Below are positions 1 through 10,976 of a stretch of DNA of 64,000 nucleotides, one piece after another (position 1 is the stretch's first letter; each line of letters opens with the position of its first letter). The notes under the pieces are model-generated. The model made no database searches and had not been told where the DNA came from. It worked only from the letters and a program-made list of their open reading frames with translations. Source of the stretch: Mytilus trossulus (Eukaryota; Mollusca; Bivalvia; Mytilida; Mytilidae). The stretch spans positions 69,074,283 to 69,138,282 of the forward strand of contig NC_086377.1 in the NCBI RefSeq assembly GCF_036588685.1, read 5' to 3'. The position numbers were made by a program, and so were the translations under genes.

Positions 1-1190
1 CATTGAATTTCCAAATGAGGTAAAGAGTGGGCGGAGCTTAAACTCCGCTTGCGATCTTTCTTTTGATAAATACAGCTTTCACTCAAATTATTTCCATTAT
101 TTGATGTGAAAAAACCTTATAATATGAAAAAAAACAACATTTGAGATATATTTCATTATTTATGCGATACGCGTAGCTTACCTATTGCTACATTTAGTAC
201 TGTGTCTGCAACGTCAAAAGTCGCCCGCCATTAAACATTTTGATGCAGATAGGGGAAATAACTCCTGCACTATTTTTTTATTCGGTTTTGCGGGAAAATC
301 ACCTTAATGCCGCTGCGTTCTAAAGAGTTTCCAGTTGATACCACGTGGAGGTGTGACTTGGACTTGTTCATATTAACTCATTTATCAACCTTTTTCTTTT
401 TGTTTATTATGTAAGAAGATTTTTGAATTCAACATTTTTTTATTAGCTTGTTGCCATACAAGTTTAATTCAACACGACCTTTTCCAATGTAAAAATAATG
501 CTTCATTAGATGGCAGGAAAAAATCTTCAGATGGAACTCTACAGTACAGTGCATCTCTAATGTATGAAAGCCAAATATAGTGATTTTCTAGCGGGCTTAA
601 TATTTCTACAAAAAACAGATTGAAATAAATAATGGGGATAGTCGATTATATCCTTTAAGAAGGCAGAGGAACATTTCCAGCACCTGTATACGGAATTGAT
701 ACGACATTCCCGTGCTTGCATTTCATTTCACAATTTCTTGATAGAGGGTTACTGCTCTATGTGTTATTTTGCTGTTGGGTTTCTGTCTTATTGATGTTAA
801 CCACATACCTCCTTTTATTCGTACACAAAAACAAATAGCACAATCAGCATTTATATTGTGATACAAAACAGTTTTAAGAATCATACAAGCTTACAGTAAA
901 TTAATTCAATATTCATTGGGAAATTCAGGAAATTTTATGTTTTCTATAGCATTATGCTTACAGTACCATGCATGCAAAAAAATTATTGGTACAGCAGTTT
1001 TGCGATATTAACATAAAAAATAGAATTGTCTTTGCTTTTAAACTACAAAATCATATCAACAATGACGTTATAATTTAAAAAAAAAAGATGTACTATGAAA
1101 ACAAGTCAATTCATGTTTATCAAATTTGCTTATTCTCATTTTTCATGCTTACATGTAGATATTCAATTTTTTTCACTGTACATCGCATAG
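1..1190. other. AT-rich non-coding stretch
   Basis: I see no supported exon or named repeat here. No open frame carries a recognisable motif on either strand. Confidence 0.5.
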
Positions 1191-1194
1191 AACC

Positions 1195-1285
1195 AGTGAT
1201 CGTTAAATATCATTGACGCTCGAATCCAAAAAAGGCTAAATAAAGTACGTAGTTTACGAGCATTGAGGACCAAAATCTCTAAAAA
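1195..1285 (-). repeat. Short dispersed repeat fragment
   Basis: Read on the minus strand this contains 'ttttggtcctcaatgctc' followed by 'ggattcgagcgtca'. The same pair of motifs occurs at 39,141-39,240 on the plus strand and in diverged form near 55,670-55,830. I recall it as a common mussel interspersed sequence. It has no coding content. Confidence 0.6.
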
Positions 1286-1530
1286 TGTTGCCTTGCAACA
1301 GGCCACCTACGGACCCCTCAACGAGTTGTTACAAGGGTTCTTAACGTGCGAATAGCGTGGCACTCTCTTTACACGAGGCCATGGATGTAACGTTCCCCTT
1401 CTGACCGGACGTGACTGCGAACTTGATACATCCCGCACAGCCAAACAGACGCCCGCTTCGGCAAGAGTTTTACTGCCGGTCGGGAGAAGACCAAGTGACC
1501 ATAGTTCAATACCCGTCACCCTTTGGGACA
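1285..1530 (-). repeat. SINE-like repeat, copy A (no tail)
   Basis: This segment is closely similar to 14,563-14,850 and 51,985-52,405. Shared blocks include 'gttgccttgcaacaggccac', 'cactctctttac' and 'actgccggtcgggagaagac'. The orientation is minus, judged from the other two copies, which end on the minus strand in a LINE-like (TCAA)n tail. This copy lacks the tail part. Open frames through it are not conserved between copies, so I do not call a gene. Confidence 0.65.
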
Positions 1531-1586
1531 GCTAAAAAAAACATGAGGAGAAGAGAAAACAGAGAGGAAAGGAAGCGCAGAAGGAA

Positions 1587-1816
1587 ATGGAAAGTTTGAA
1601 GCCAAAACAAGGAAAAAAGAAACGAAATAACAAGGCTACGAACAATGGGGAAAATAAATCTTGCTATAAATGTGAGAGTGAAATTGAAGTAATGGTGTTA
1701 TCAATCAAATGTGATAACTGTGAACGTCTCTTCCACAAAGTGGCGCAAATTTTTCGCAGTGTGGAGTTTTAGAAGGAGAATCTGAACCTGATTACTTTGA
1801 TTGTGAATTTTGTTAA
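1587..1816 (+). pseudogene. PHD-finger-like small gene, frameshifted
   Basis: An ATG at 1587 opens a lysine-rich N-terminus, then a cysteine cluster CYKC, then CDNCERLFH, the first half of a PHD (Cys4-His-Cys3) zinc finger. About one base appears to be missing near 1740-1745, right after the His. The other frame then supplies the expected closing pair CEFC just before a TAA at 1814-1816. PHD fingers normally read histone H3 tails, but here the module is a stub of about 75 residues with no other domain. It lies directly downstream of a SINE-like repeat, so it may be a retroelement-associated or processed fragment. The frameshift could also be an assembly error. Confidence 0.5.
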
Positions 1817-1829
1817 CTGTTTGATATGA

Positions 1830-2490
1830 CTAATTATTGTTGAATTATCTATTTAGATAAATAAATTATTTAATGTTTTAATAAATCTCTTCTATAATAA
1901 CTAACTAACTAACTACTCCGTGACTTCTGTTATTCAGTATAAAATCTGGTACAAAAAGATGAGCTGAAATACAAAATGTACATGAAAACATAGAAAAACA
2001 AAACAACAATAAAACACAAAGAGACAGCAATACAACAAATAATAGTCAAAACACTCACATTTATATTATTGTTTGTTCATAATAATAATATGAAATGTTG
2101 GCCGGTAAACGTCAATTAGAGAGTACTTCAATGCAAACAAAGATGGAATACTGTTTTACATTTTTTACACTTTCTTGCTCACTAGGTGAATTGGGCTGTG
2201 GATGCTATATAGTATGAGAACTGTCCCTGTCTCAGTCATCACTAATAGCTTAATTTGTGTAACACTCACACTTTCAAATCAATAAAATTACAAATTATTA
2301 AACTGTCGAGAAATAATGCTTGTTTTGTTCGTCCTTAACTCATAGGTCACGCAAACTGAGGAAGATAATAACGTAACAAGTCTATTTAATTCATTTCGAT
2401 TGTTAATTTCATAATATTATCATAAGAACAATCGTAAACACATTTTTTTGCTTCTCGACTTTTAAATTGCTACCATTTTCTTCATTTCAG
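1830..2490. other. Probable intron or intergenic DNA
   Basis: AT-rich with short homopolymers and no supported exon. It ends in a pyrimidine-rich tract and AG at 2489-2490, which fits a 3' splice site for the next exon. Confidence 0.45.
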
Positions 2491-2885
2491 GATTAGCTAG
2501 GTCTTTGAACACTATTGTTATTCCAAACATTTACATCACTGGGGTCAAGTTCTACTTGCCAAAGAATCCTGTTATTGGAACTATTTTTCATGCCCAGATA
2601 GACAGAAATAATAATTATGACACAAAAGCCATTGCTGTAAAAACACTCGACTCACACAATGTTGTGGGATATCTTACCAGACAATCTGCTCAAGCGATGT
2701 ATCCACTTATTGAGGAAGGACATGGTTCTATGGGGAAATATTTTTTGATAATTACCAAAGATCCAGCATTTTATGGTGGGAAGATAGTTCAAATATGCTC
2801 TCTGAAAATGCAGATACAAGAAAGAGATTTTGAAAATGTTAAGAACATGTTGTGTGCAGCAGATGTGAAATTTGGTACATATTGA
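2491..2885 (+). CDS. Terminal exon with HIRAN-like domain
   Basis: The exon is open from the acceptor at 2490 to a TGA at 2883-2885 and has no ATG of its own near the start, so earlier exons are expected. It encodes about 130 residues. The pattern GVKFYLP ... FHAQIDRNNNYDTKAIAVKT ... VVGYL ... LIEEG matches the HIRAN fold, with its 'D-R-N-x-x-D-x-x-A-I-A-V' strand and 'VG(Y/H)L' turn. HIRAN modules are known from HLTF/Rad5-type helicases, where they bind DNA 3' ends, and also as stand-alone or transposon-associated proteins in invertebrates. No helicase exons are visible nearby. Role unknown; family call by eye. Confidence 0.6.
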
Positions 2886-4324
2886 CAGTTTTCAACAAAA
2901 GGCAATCTTTTCCGAAGGTCGATACTGTTTTTTTAAAAATCTGAAAAGTGGCCGAAAATTGACGACCTTCCGATGATATTAAATATGTAGGCTATAAATA
3001 AAATAAAACGATAATCCGCATGAGCAGACTTAGTTAACTGATGCATTTATAACAAATATGAATAATTTGACTGGAATCCTATCGAAAAATAAATGGCCGG
3101 AAATAGTCGAAGTCCGGCCGAAGTTTGACGATCTATGCCGAAAACACCCTACGATGTTTGATGTGATCATGAACTTTTCCATATCTTGTCCTCAGTCAGA
3201 TATTTAATATTGCACTAACATTCCATAGGTTAACAACCAAATTCATCAAGTTTGACTAAAAATACATTTAACGTTTTAGTGTGTAACCAGTAGATGAGAA
3301 AGTAGGTTAAGTGGCCGAATATACCCGAAAACACTCTAGTGGAAAGTGAAGTTTCAAGTTATTGATAGCGTCTTTTCAGTCGTCATCATAAACTCTTGCA
3401 TGAAGTTATTCTCGTATGAAAAATGAACTAGTCATTCAAGCTATTAAGGAAGTCTAGTTGTAAACTAGTTTTTTTAAATTCTTTGAAATTTCAACTTTCA
3501 TCAATTTATTTTTATTAATTTTGGTCTAAATTTTCAATTCACATAAAATAAATAAAAAGGTCTTTTCACTACATCAATATTTATAATGAAGCTACAAATT
3601 AAACAATTATAAAAGTCAAAATATGTTTATTTCAGACTGGTAGTTACAATGCAGATTGCAATCTCTTAGTTTCACCCCCTTTATTTCAAGCAATAAGATG
3701 ATTCGCGCACATATTTTTTTACTCTAAATTTTTCAGATTCTTAAGAATTTGTTTATAAAATCTTATATTGACCACATACAATGTTTAAGTAGGAGGAAAT
3801 GCTTAAAAGCAGTGTTTTCGCAGATGGCGGTATTTTGGGCAACTGTATGAGTTGTTATGATTTGCTATTTGATAAGAAGTAAGCATAATTTTAGGAAATT
3901 TAATGATGTCAAAAACTTCTTTGATATTCATTACAGGGTAATTTAGTTATTAGAGATTAGCAGTTGCACCAGAAAAAAAAATTTGGATTTCACACATTTT
4001 GTTAACTTTTACTCGAATTTCAGGAAACATGTGCACTCTGTCAAAAACACGCTTTTAATATTAAAAAATGAATTTGAATAATGACTGTTAATCTCTCTGC
4101 TAAAAGTTTTAATTGTTAGCATATGTGAATTTAGTATATAAAAGTCATATAAAGCAATCAGGCTGAAATCTTCGAAAATATGCACTTTTTCGTTCTTGGC
4201 CTTTGATCTCGATTTGACGGAAATTGCACCGTAAGATTTTTTTACGACCGGGCAAAACAGATAGTACAGCTGTGTAGCTTTAAAATGATATAAATTTAAT
4301 TTTATTGTAAAAGTCACTCGCCTA
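2886..4324. other. Non-coding, with short internal repeats
   Basis: This includes possible 3' UTR of the HIRAN-like exon. At 2,930-3,330 there are loosely repeated 'gccgaaa...gacgatc' motifs and 'ccgaaaacac' twice. I see no exon or element ends. Confidence 0.4.
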
Positions 4325-4589
4325 TTACAGTTTGTGTCATATATGTGACCTTGTCAGGGACTAAGAATTCAGGATGTCAAATGACATTTTGGGTGGGAAA
4401 TTAAAGTACAACATGAAGAGTGGTTTATCTAGACCTACAAAGTACAAGGACGTTATTTTGCTGTCAGATCTCCATAAAGTTAGTACATATCTTATTCTGC
4501 TAGAAACCCAGTCCTTCTTCGCCATAGGGTTTGGTACAACTTAGTTATGCATTTTGTCTCACGGAGTCTAGAATTCCTCCAGCAATTGG
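4325..4589 (+). repeat. Direct repeat unit 1 (265 bp)
   Basis: This is nearly identical to 5,015-5,281. Both start at 'ttacagtttgtgtc', which looks like an intron end followed by exon sequence, and both stop at 'ccagcaattg'. One frame reads a CHIC motif and then a long stretch broken by a TAA shared by both copies. It may be a duplicated, already decayed exon, or an unknown repeat. Confidence 0.75.
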
Positions 4590-5014
4590 AGCCGAACTAT
4601 GTATGTAGGAAAGACTACCATGCAATTAATTGGTGGTTGTGGTATATGAGGAAGAGCTCAGGCAGTTGGGCCCTGAGGTACAGGGGAGCCCTGGGGCTTC
4701 GGTAGAGGCAGAAGGGGGGCCTGAGGGCGACACTGAGGTTGAGGTGAAAAAAAGGGGGGGGGGGGGGGTGAAGAGCAAGAAAAAAGCTCCCAGTGAGGTG
4801 GCAACACATTCGGGGCGACAGACTGGATAGGGTTCACGCCGGAGCCCATCGTGAGGTTTTGGGAGTCCTGAAGAGCGTTGCAGTGAATCGCAACTAAATA
4901 GCCATACCCTCCCCAAGAAAATCAAATGGTTGTTGCCTAATAGGTTAGCAATAAACAGTTGGGAATTATTCATTTTTTTCATTCCCTTTTCATTGCTTTC
5001 TTGCAATATTTAGC
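4590..5014. other. Spacer between direct repeats
   Basis: This holds a purine-rich segment with a run of about 14 G near 4756-4769. Overlapping open frames on both strands are products of base composition. No gene is supported. Confidence 0.5.
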
Positions 5015-5281
5015 TTACAGTTTGTGTCATATATGTGACCTTGTCAGGGACTAAGAATTCAGGATGTCAAATGACATTTTGGGTGGGAAATTAAAGTACA
5101 AGATGAAGAGTGGTTTATCTCAGACCTACAAAGTACAAGAACGTTATTTTGCTGTCAGATCTCCATAAAGTTAGTACATATCTGTAATCTGCTAGAAACC
5201 CAGTCCTTCTTCGCTATAGGGTTTGGTACAACTTAGTTATGCATTTTGTCTCACGGGGTCTAGAATTCCTCCAGCAATTGA
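5015..5281 (+). repeat. Direct repeat unit 2 (265 bp)
   Basis: Second copy of 4,325-4,589, with a few substitutions and small indels. Downstream the sequence continues into a lysine-rich open frame, while unit 1 continues into unrelated DNA. Unit 2 therefore probably sits in the older context. Confidence 0.75.
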
Positions 5282-5585
5282 ATCTTGCATCGTTCAAATT
5301 CCAAAAAAGATGAAAATGACAGAAATTATGTTACACTATCAAATGAAACACGTCAAAAAAACTGGCAAGGTGAACTTGGCAATTCAGAAGCTTATAGATA
5401 TTTGTAGAAAATGTAACCAAATCTGCCCTCAATGTAGTGATACAGAAAACTCAAGAGAAGGATTAAGAGACAAAGTCGGGATTTCAAGAAAAAAAGGACT
5501 GAACTTCAGACAAAAAAGAATAAGAAAGAAAGGAGACTTAATATCCATGAATCTGTTTCCTATCAATCTGAAGTTGCGACAATAG
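5282..5585 (+). CDS. Lysine-rich unknown exon or fragment
   Basis: An open frame runs from the end of direct repeat unit 2 to a TAG at 5583-5585, about 100 residues. It is strongly basic and contains CRKCNQICPQC, which could be a partial zinc-binding knot. I do not recognise a family. It lies just upstream of RecQ-like sequence, but no splice sites join them convincingly. It could be a relic of the same locus or chance coding potential in A-rich DNA. Confidence 0.25.
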
Positions 5586-5762
5586 GATTATTAGATACTG
5601 AGGCCATTAACTATACCAACGCCAGTAAAAATGTCCTATATTAGCTATATTTAAAGATGAATTCTTTGATATGCCGTTTTTACTTGATGACGACTGACGA
5701 ATTGGACCTCGTTATTTGAGTATAATAGATTGATATATTTATATATATACAATTATTTGATA

Positions 5763-6350
5763 GGGGTAAAAAATTCACGAAAGACTATTCCAGACTTGGA
5801 GAACTTCGAAGCATTTTCCCAAATGCAGTTATGCTTGCCCTGACAGCATCTGCCACACATCAATTCAGAAAAGAAATTGCATGTTATTTACAAATGCAAG
5901 ACTACAAATTAGTACTCTCATCATGTTACAGAAGTAATATCTTCTACTTTTGCCAAGAGGCTCCATATTCCGTGACCGAAACTTTTACTTGGCTCAGCTC
6001 AGTAATTCAACTGATAGGAGATAGTACACAAAAGACAGTTATATACTACCGAAATATTGAAGCTTGTTCTCAAGTTTAAGCACTATTTTTTTTAGATAAG
6101 CTTAGTATTGACCATTCCTATTGTGGAGAATCATCCTCCAAAAATTGTTTATTTGCTATGTTTCATCATGCTACAATGGACAAAAACAAGAGAAATATCT
6201 TGGACAATTTTTTTTTAATCAGATTGTAAAACAAGAGATATTTTAGCCACAACAGCATTTGGAATGGCCATTAATGTTCCAGATATCCGATATGGAATTC
6301 ACCGGGGAGCGCCTAAAAGTCTGAATGGTTTATGCAGGAGAGTGGTAGGG
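5763..6350 (+). pseudogene. RecQ-type DNA helicase fragment, decayed
   Basis: From about 5763 the translation reads GKKFTKDYSRLGELR, the segment before motif III in RecQ helicases, and then ALTASAT (motif III) near 5837. It continues through YRSNIFY and TVIYYRNIEACSQV (start of the second RecA lobe) to a stop at 6077-6079. Beyond the stop, other frames give FHHATMD, then ILATTAFGM (motif V, reading about 6,240-6,265), and finally GRA near motif VI at about 6,345. The N-terminal lobe with the Walker A and DEAH motifs is absent, as are the RQC and HRDC regions. At least two frame changes are needed. RecQ proteins unwind DNA in repair, but this piece cannot. It is a retained helicase relic. Confidence 0.7.
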
Positions 6351-7180
6351 CAAGTATAGACGGTCGGAATCCACCCTCAGAGTGCTGGGCAGTTCGAGGA
6401 CGCCACTCAGCACCGGTTCTACTAACTGGTATTCTATCCGAGTGTGTCCGCCCTTGGAGAGGTGGGAGTGGACTTCACCGTGGAGGATAAATTGCACGCC
6501 CGTCAAATCTCTACCTTGCGATGGGCACTTCAGTCTTGTCGTTTTGACAGTGAGAGGTGTTTGAGAAAACAGAGCACTGAAAAGAACTGATTTTGATTGC
6601 AGGAAATAGATTGTGCGTGCAGTATGTTATATGCTACTAAGAATTGTAAATAGAAATTTTGATACTTGAACTTACTTTGATAATTTTTCTTCGCTTCGAA
6701 ATTGCCACCTCGTGTCTAACATAGCCAACACCCCGCATGTGGCTTTCTACACGGTGTAGATGATAGTTGTTAATATCTGTGTCATTTGGTCTGCATTTTC
6801 TGTGAGGTCACTAATGACATTATCAAATTTGCACCAGTCTATAAGTAGTTGATTAGCCAGGGTCTTGTTATTAGATCTATAGCTTCCTTTTATTTTATTC
6901 AAGTTTGACAAAGTTTGGTAAATCCTTCAATGATGTATATCTTATAAGTAAAAATCTATTTTATGTTTTGAATATTAAAATTAAATGTTTGCACATCAAC
7001 CATGGTTTAAGTTATTAATTGTAAAGAAAGATCATAGCTTTTTTTTAAATAACATAAAACATATGCATAATATATGAAGACCTGTTGGTGACCTTCTGTT
7101 GTTGTCTGTTCTATGGGTGGGTTGTTGTCTCTTCGACACATTCCTCATTTTCATTTTCAATTTTATATACATAAATATTT
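6351..7180. other. Non-coding with repeat scraps
   Basis: Between the RecQ relic and the coiled-coil exon I see no exon. Around 6,770-6,830 and 7,080-7,160 there are weak matches ('gtgtcatttggtctgc', 'ggttgttgtctcttcgac') to the foldback arm family found elsewhere in the window. Confidence 0.4.
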
Positions 7181-7186
7181 AAACAG

Positions 7187-7515
7187 TGGATGAAGAAGAT
7201 GTATCGTTACACATTATAAAATTGTTTTTGGATGCAAATGAATATAAACAGTTATTTTTAGGTCTAGGACACAGCACAGATGATTGTATATACAAATACA
7301 TTACAAATTTAATAACCTGGGGTATGCAAATAATGAGCATGAATGACACAGCAAAGGAGGGGGACATGGAGAGACTTCTAATGAAGATGAAGCATGAAAA
7401 CTTCCAACTAAAAGAAAAAAATCATGAACTTCAGAATACTAATGATGAATTAAAGGAGAACAAGGAGTTGTCCACCATGGATTTGAGTGTAACAAAATTC
7501 AATGAACAGCATTAA
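7187..7515 (+). CDS. Coiled-coil exon, unknown protein
   Basis: An acceptor-like 'tttaaacag' at 7178-7186 is followed by an open frame of about 108 residues ending in TAA at 7513-7515. The N-terminal half is acidic and hydrophobic (DEEDVSLHIIKLFLDANEY). Residues ~60-95 (ERLLMKMKHENFQLKEKNHE) have heptad spacing of Leu/Met typical of a coiled coil. No family is recognised. It may belong with the second coiled-coil stretch at 9,676-10,135 in one multi-exon gene, but no donor site is visible because this exon ends in a stop. Confidence 0.35.
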
Positions 7516-9290
7516 CATGATAAGAAATATTGTGTTACAATTGAAAACTTTTTAACTTTGTCTCTTTCACATTTTTAATTTCATGTTTTAAATTATAGAC
7601 TGGCATGTCTATTTGTTATACACTTTTTCCTTTATATAAATTGTTCTGTATATATAGAGAATAATTCATGGCAAAATCTGTATCACATGTCGTATCATCA
7701 TCCCGAGACACCAATATCAGCCCAAGGGTGATAGTTTAGGGCATGAATTAGCATTAAAATTATTCTATTCTATTCTTGGACTTTCTATACGTCACATAGT
7801 TGAATATTGAACATCGAAAATGACACATTCTTGTTTCTTGAAGATCTATATTGATATTAAGTATACCATTTTATAAAAAAAAAAAAAACATATCAAGTTC
7901 AATGTTCTTGTCTGATGACTATGTGCACAGTTATGCTCCTAGTCCTTCAACATAGAAAATTCACATAAATGATAGTTTTTTCATAGTTGTTTTCTTCACA
8001 CTTCGAGATATTTATTTGATAATTGCTATATAGTTTCATCATCGCAGTTAAGTTCAAATTAATCGAGTCTTATGATTTTCTTGAGAGCTTTGGTCATTGG
8101 ACATCAATGTAGAAATGAGACATTGCTTCATCCAAACGTTGTGTTGTAAAGCTTTCAAAGTCCGCTTCATAGGTTTAACTGGTAAGATATTCCTTTAACA
8201 ATTTTGCAGATAAGGTGTTGCTGTTTTGTGTCTTGTCGGCGTGAATGTTCCGTCTTTTATCGTCAGTGTCCTGATGTGTTGACGTCCCGAATCTCTCAAT
8301 TTCGTTGCAGACGAATATATGACGTCACATGTTGTTTGCAATGGCAGAAAACTTCTTGAAAGGTCTGATTTGTATACTGATCAACGGGGGACCACTTCTA
8401 AATAATTAATTCAATCGATGAGGTTTGCGTTTAAAATACCGTTTTGAAAATTCGGAGCGACACATACGTCATCTTTCATCGCCGCCATGACACCCCATAT
8501 GAAATCTACTGACCCCCTACGGGACCATAGGGTGACCCCACGTGACGGCGTTAAACCAATCACAATGTAAATATTTTATTTAACATGAAACAACTGAATT
8601 AAGCCAAGAGTCCATATAAAAAAAAATCTAAAACATGATTATAACAACATGAATATCAAGAGTATGGTAAAAAATAATTCAGTCGAAGGTGATCACTCCA
8701 CACTAAACGTTTTTCTTTGGACAATTAACCAAATCAGCAATAGACCCTATCAAAATGCTAGACAATAGGTCAGACATTTTGGAAGAGTCAATGGTAAAAA
8801 TTACCTCATTACTTACAAACACAGCTACCCTTCACAATCAACATAAAAGAGAAATAACTCTTGAAATACAAAAATTAGCTAATTGCGTACAATGGGAGGC
8901 AACTCAATTGATAACGCCGTTTACTAGATTTGCCTCCCCTTGTTGCGTCATCCGGTGCTGTGTTAGCATGTGGTTTAAGAAAAGAGCATGTTCCTGCCAC
9001 ATTTTATAATGTATTTGATTATTTTTTTTATTTGATGACAATGCGATGGAAAATAAGAGAACTAGGAAACCTTCAGTTTATTTAAGGATTTCATTCTATC
9101 TTTTTTTGATATGCAGAACGACTTCGCATCAGTTTACGAAGTTGGAGATTTAACCTCTGAACACGTGGTTCGACAAAATCAGATAAAGCAAGTGTAAGCG
9201 TTCATCCAAAAATTCCTACGTCTACAAACACGGTGAATAAACTGGATAAAACATTTTTTTTAATAATACATATTAATGATGATATTGTGA
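7516..9290. other. Non-coding stretch
   Basis: Mostly AT-rich. An 84-residue open frame at 8,755-9,009 has no motif. It contains a short inverted pair, 'acaatgggaggcaa' near 8,889 and 'ttgcctccccttgt' near 8,930, which could be a small MITE end. Nothing else is supported. Confidence 0.4.
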
Positions 9291-9460
9291 AACCACCTGC
9301 TATGAATAACAACTCAAATATGTTGATCTTATTTTCAAACCCCCTGCAGTGTCAGGTGTGATTGCTTCCCCCTGGGTTTTTTTCAGGTGCATACTATATT
9401 AATGAGTAACACCTCAAATATTATGATATTATTTAAAAACCCCCTGCTAGTTTTCTTCTT
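9290..9460 (+). repeat. Two-unit local direct repeat
   Basis: Two diverged units each carry a run resembling 'aacaactcaaatat', then 'ttattt', then 'aaaccccctgc'. They lie about 105 bp apart. It may be a tandemly duplicated intron segment. Confidence 0.5.
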
Positions 9461-9675
9461 TATAATTTATATTTAATCTTACCCAGATTGGTTTAAGGAG
9501 AAGCGCTTCATATTGACACTTGTTCATTGTTGCTTATTGATACCATGTTTGGTTTAATTGTATATTATTGCATCATTATAATAAAGCACCTTTCACCAAA
9601 CATTAGTTGTCAATTAAAAAAAACTCAACTCTAGTTTGTCAAGATTTCCAGGCACAAGAAAAAAGTATTGTTAAC

Positions 9676-10135
9676 TAAAGCAAGAAAGTGAAAAATGTAC
9701 AGTACAGCTTAAAGAACAAATAAATGAGCTAAGAAAGGAGAAAATCAATTATGAAATGGAAAATAAAACGTTAACCTTCATCAATGAACAGAATCTAAAG
9801 GAAAGCCTAAATTTGAAGATTGACTTTGAAAAAAGAATTCAAGAGAACTGTATGAGTAAAAACTTAAAAGATAGGATTCAGTCTTCCAATATGACATAAA
9901 TGGAGAACAATTGGGAAGAGTCAATCACAAACCAAAAGAGATGTCATGTAAATCTGACACTGCTGGTGACAATGACAATTATTTGCTTACTGAGGAGCTT
10001 AATAACCTACAGCCAGAAGCTTTCAACCAGGATGACCTTGAAGTAAAATATCCTGAAACAACAAGACCTACTGATACATGTCATATAATATTCCGAGATA
10101 ATGACTCCGATTTAAAATTTGTTTCAAAAGAGTGA
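9676..10135 (+). pseudogene. Coiled-coil protein exon with frameshift
   Basis: From 9676 the frame encodes a charged, strongly heptad-like stretch (QLKEQINELRKEKINYEMEN) and runs to a TAA at 9897-9899. Just before that stop the next frame takes over without interruption (reading GEQLGRVNHKPKEMS) and stays open to 10,135. This pattern fits a one-base indel near 9880. Such long helical segments precede SGNH-like domains in many molluscan uncharacterised proteins, and the next feature would fit. No start codon or confident splice site is visible. Family identity is inference. Confidence 0.4.
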
Positions 10136-10199
10136 ATCTCAAAGCGTTGCTATCAATCAAAAATTGACTCAAGTTAACAAAAGGTCAGGGAATGTTAAT

Positions 10200-10541
10200 G
10201 CAAAAGCAGTAAATTTTGGTTTTCTATTTCTGCATTATAGTATTTGGTCATTGACATTAGGAAACTCCTATCAGGATCTGTTTACGATGGTATCAAACAC
10301 ACGTCATACACAGTGGAGACAACCCAAGAATTCAAAAGTTCGTCATAGCATGCTCGTACTTTGTTACTACATGTAGGAATAAATAATTGAAAGAAAGAAA
10401 GAAAGTGCAGATGCTGTTGTTAGAAAGATTGTGTTTATGGTAGTCGAGGCATTAAAGAAAGTTGACACAGTAATTATATCATTAGTTCTTCCAACCAAAT
10501 ACTCAGAGCTTAATGAGAAAATAAAAAAAAAACTTTAACAA
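10200..10541 (+). pseudogene. Possible SGNH-hydrolase-like fragment, broken
   Basis: One frame reads VYDGIKHTSYTVETTQEF near 10,280-10,335. A second reads ADAVVRKIV ... VDTVIISLVLPTKY ... LNEKIKKKL from about 10,409 to a TAA near 10,540. The order 'K-H-x-x-Y-T-x-x-E-T-x-x-F', then a helix, then 'IISLVLPTKYSELNEKI' resembles the SGNH/GDSL-like domain seen behind coiled coils in mollusc proteins. The catalytic block with Ser is not visible. Two frames and an 'aagaaagaaag' microsatellite lie between the parts. Low-confidence recognition from memory. Confidence 0.3.
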
Positions 10542-10605
10542 TCATCTCCACTATGCAAATACTATACATTTTTGTTTACACGACAATTTCTCTCATCATG
10601 AACAG

Positions 10606-10976
10606 GTGCTTCCTCATCTTTTCAAGAAGAAGCGAAAGAGGCAGAAAAATTACCTAAGGATAAAGCCCTAGAGGTAGCTATATCCTCTAAGGCAGAGATG
10701 TCAGAGGTTCAGGTATCGCCCAAAAAAGTCGAGCAGAATCCGGAGGATAGGTGTATTGTGTTCCTAGTATGGGAACACATCAGAAGAATGGTGCCAGTCC
10801 ACTCTTTGGACAATTTGCGGACTCTAGCAGAGGAGCGGTTTCCAGGTAATGGGGCTGCAACCCTGTTCTTCCAGGACACGTTGATTGATCCTTTAATCAC
10901 TCTGAAAGACATCGTGGAGATGGAGTCGCCTAGACCGTCCATAGAGGTCCGCTTCCTAGATTCTACAAACTTGTAA
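10606..10976 (+). CDS. Terminal exon, ubiquitin-like or PB1-like fold suspected
   Basis: An acceptor 'catgaacag' ends at about 10,605. The frame is then open for roughly 120 residues to a TAA at 10,974-10,976. An acidic/lysine-rich linker leads to ATG at 10,698 and then a compact block (CIVFLVWEHIRRMVPVHSLD, LRTLAEERFPGNGAATLFFQ, DPLITLKDIVEM). The spacing of hydrophobic strands and the closing 'L-x-x-L-x-D-I' recall ubiquitin-like or PB1/CIDE-N domains. That is a fold guess, not a family match. GC content and codon use look more gene-like than the surroundings, and the frame is clean. This is one of the better candidates for a real host exon. Confidence 0.5.

Noticed and set aside
4615-5006. 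Overlapping long open frames on both strands around the G run
   Set aside because: They arise from GC/purine-rich low complexity, have no shared motif and overlap each other on opposite strands.
8755-9009. 84-residue open frame
   Set aside because: No motif, splice support or repeat conservation; the second half reads through an inverted repeat.
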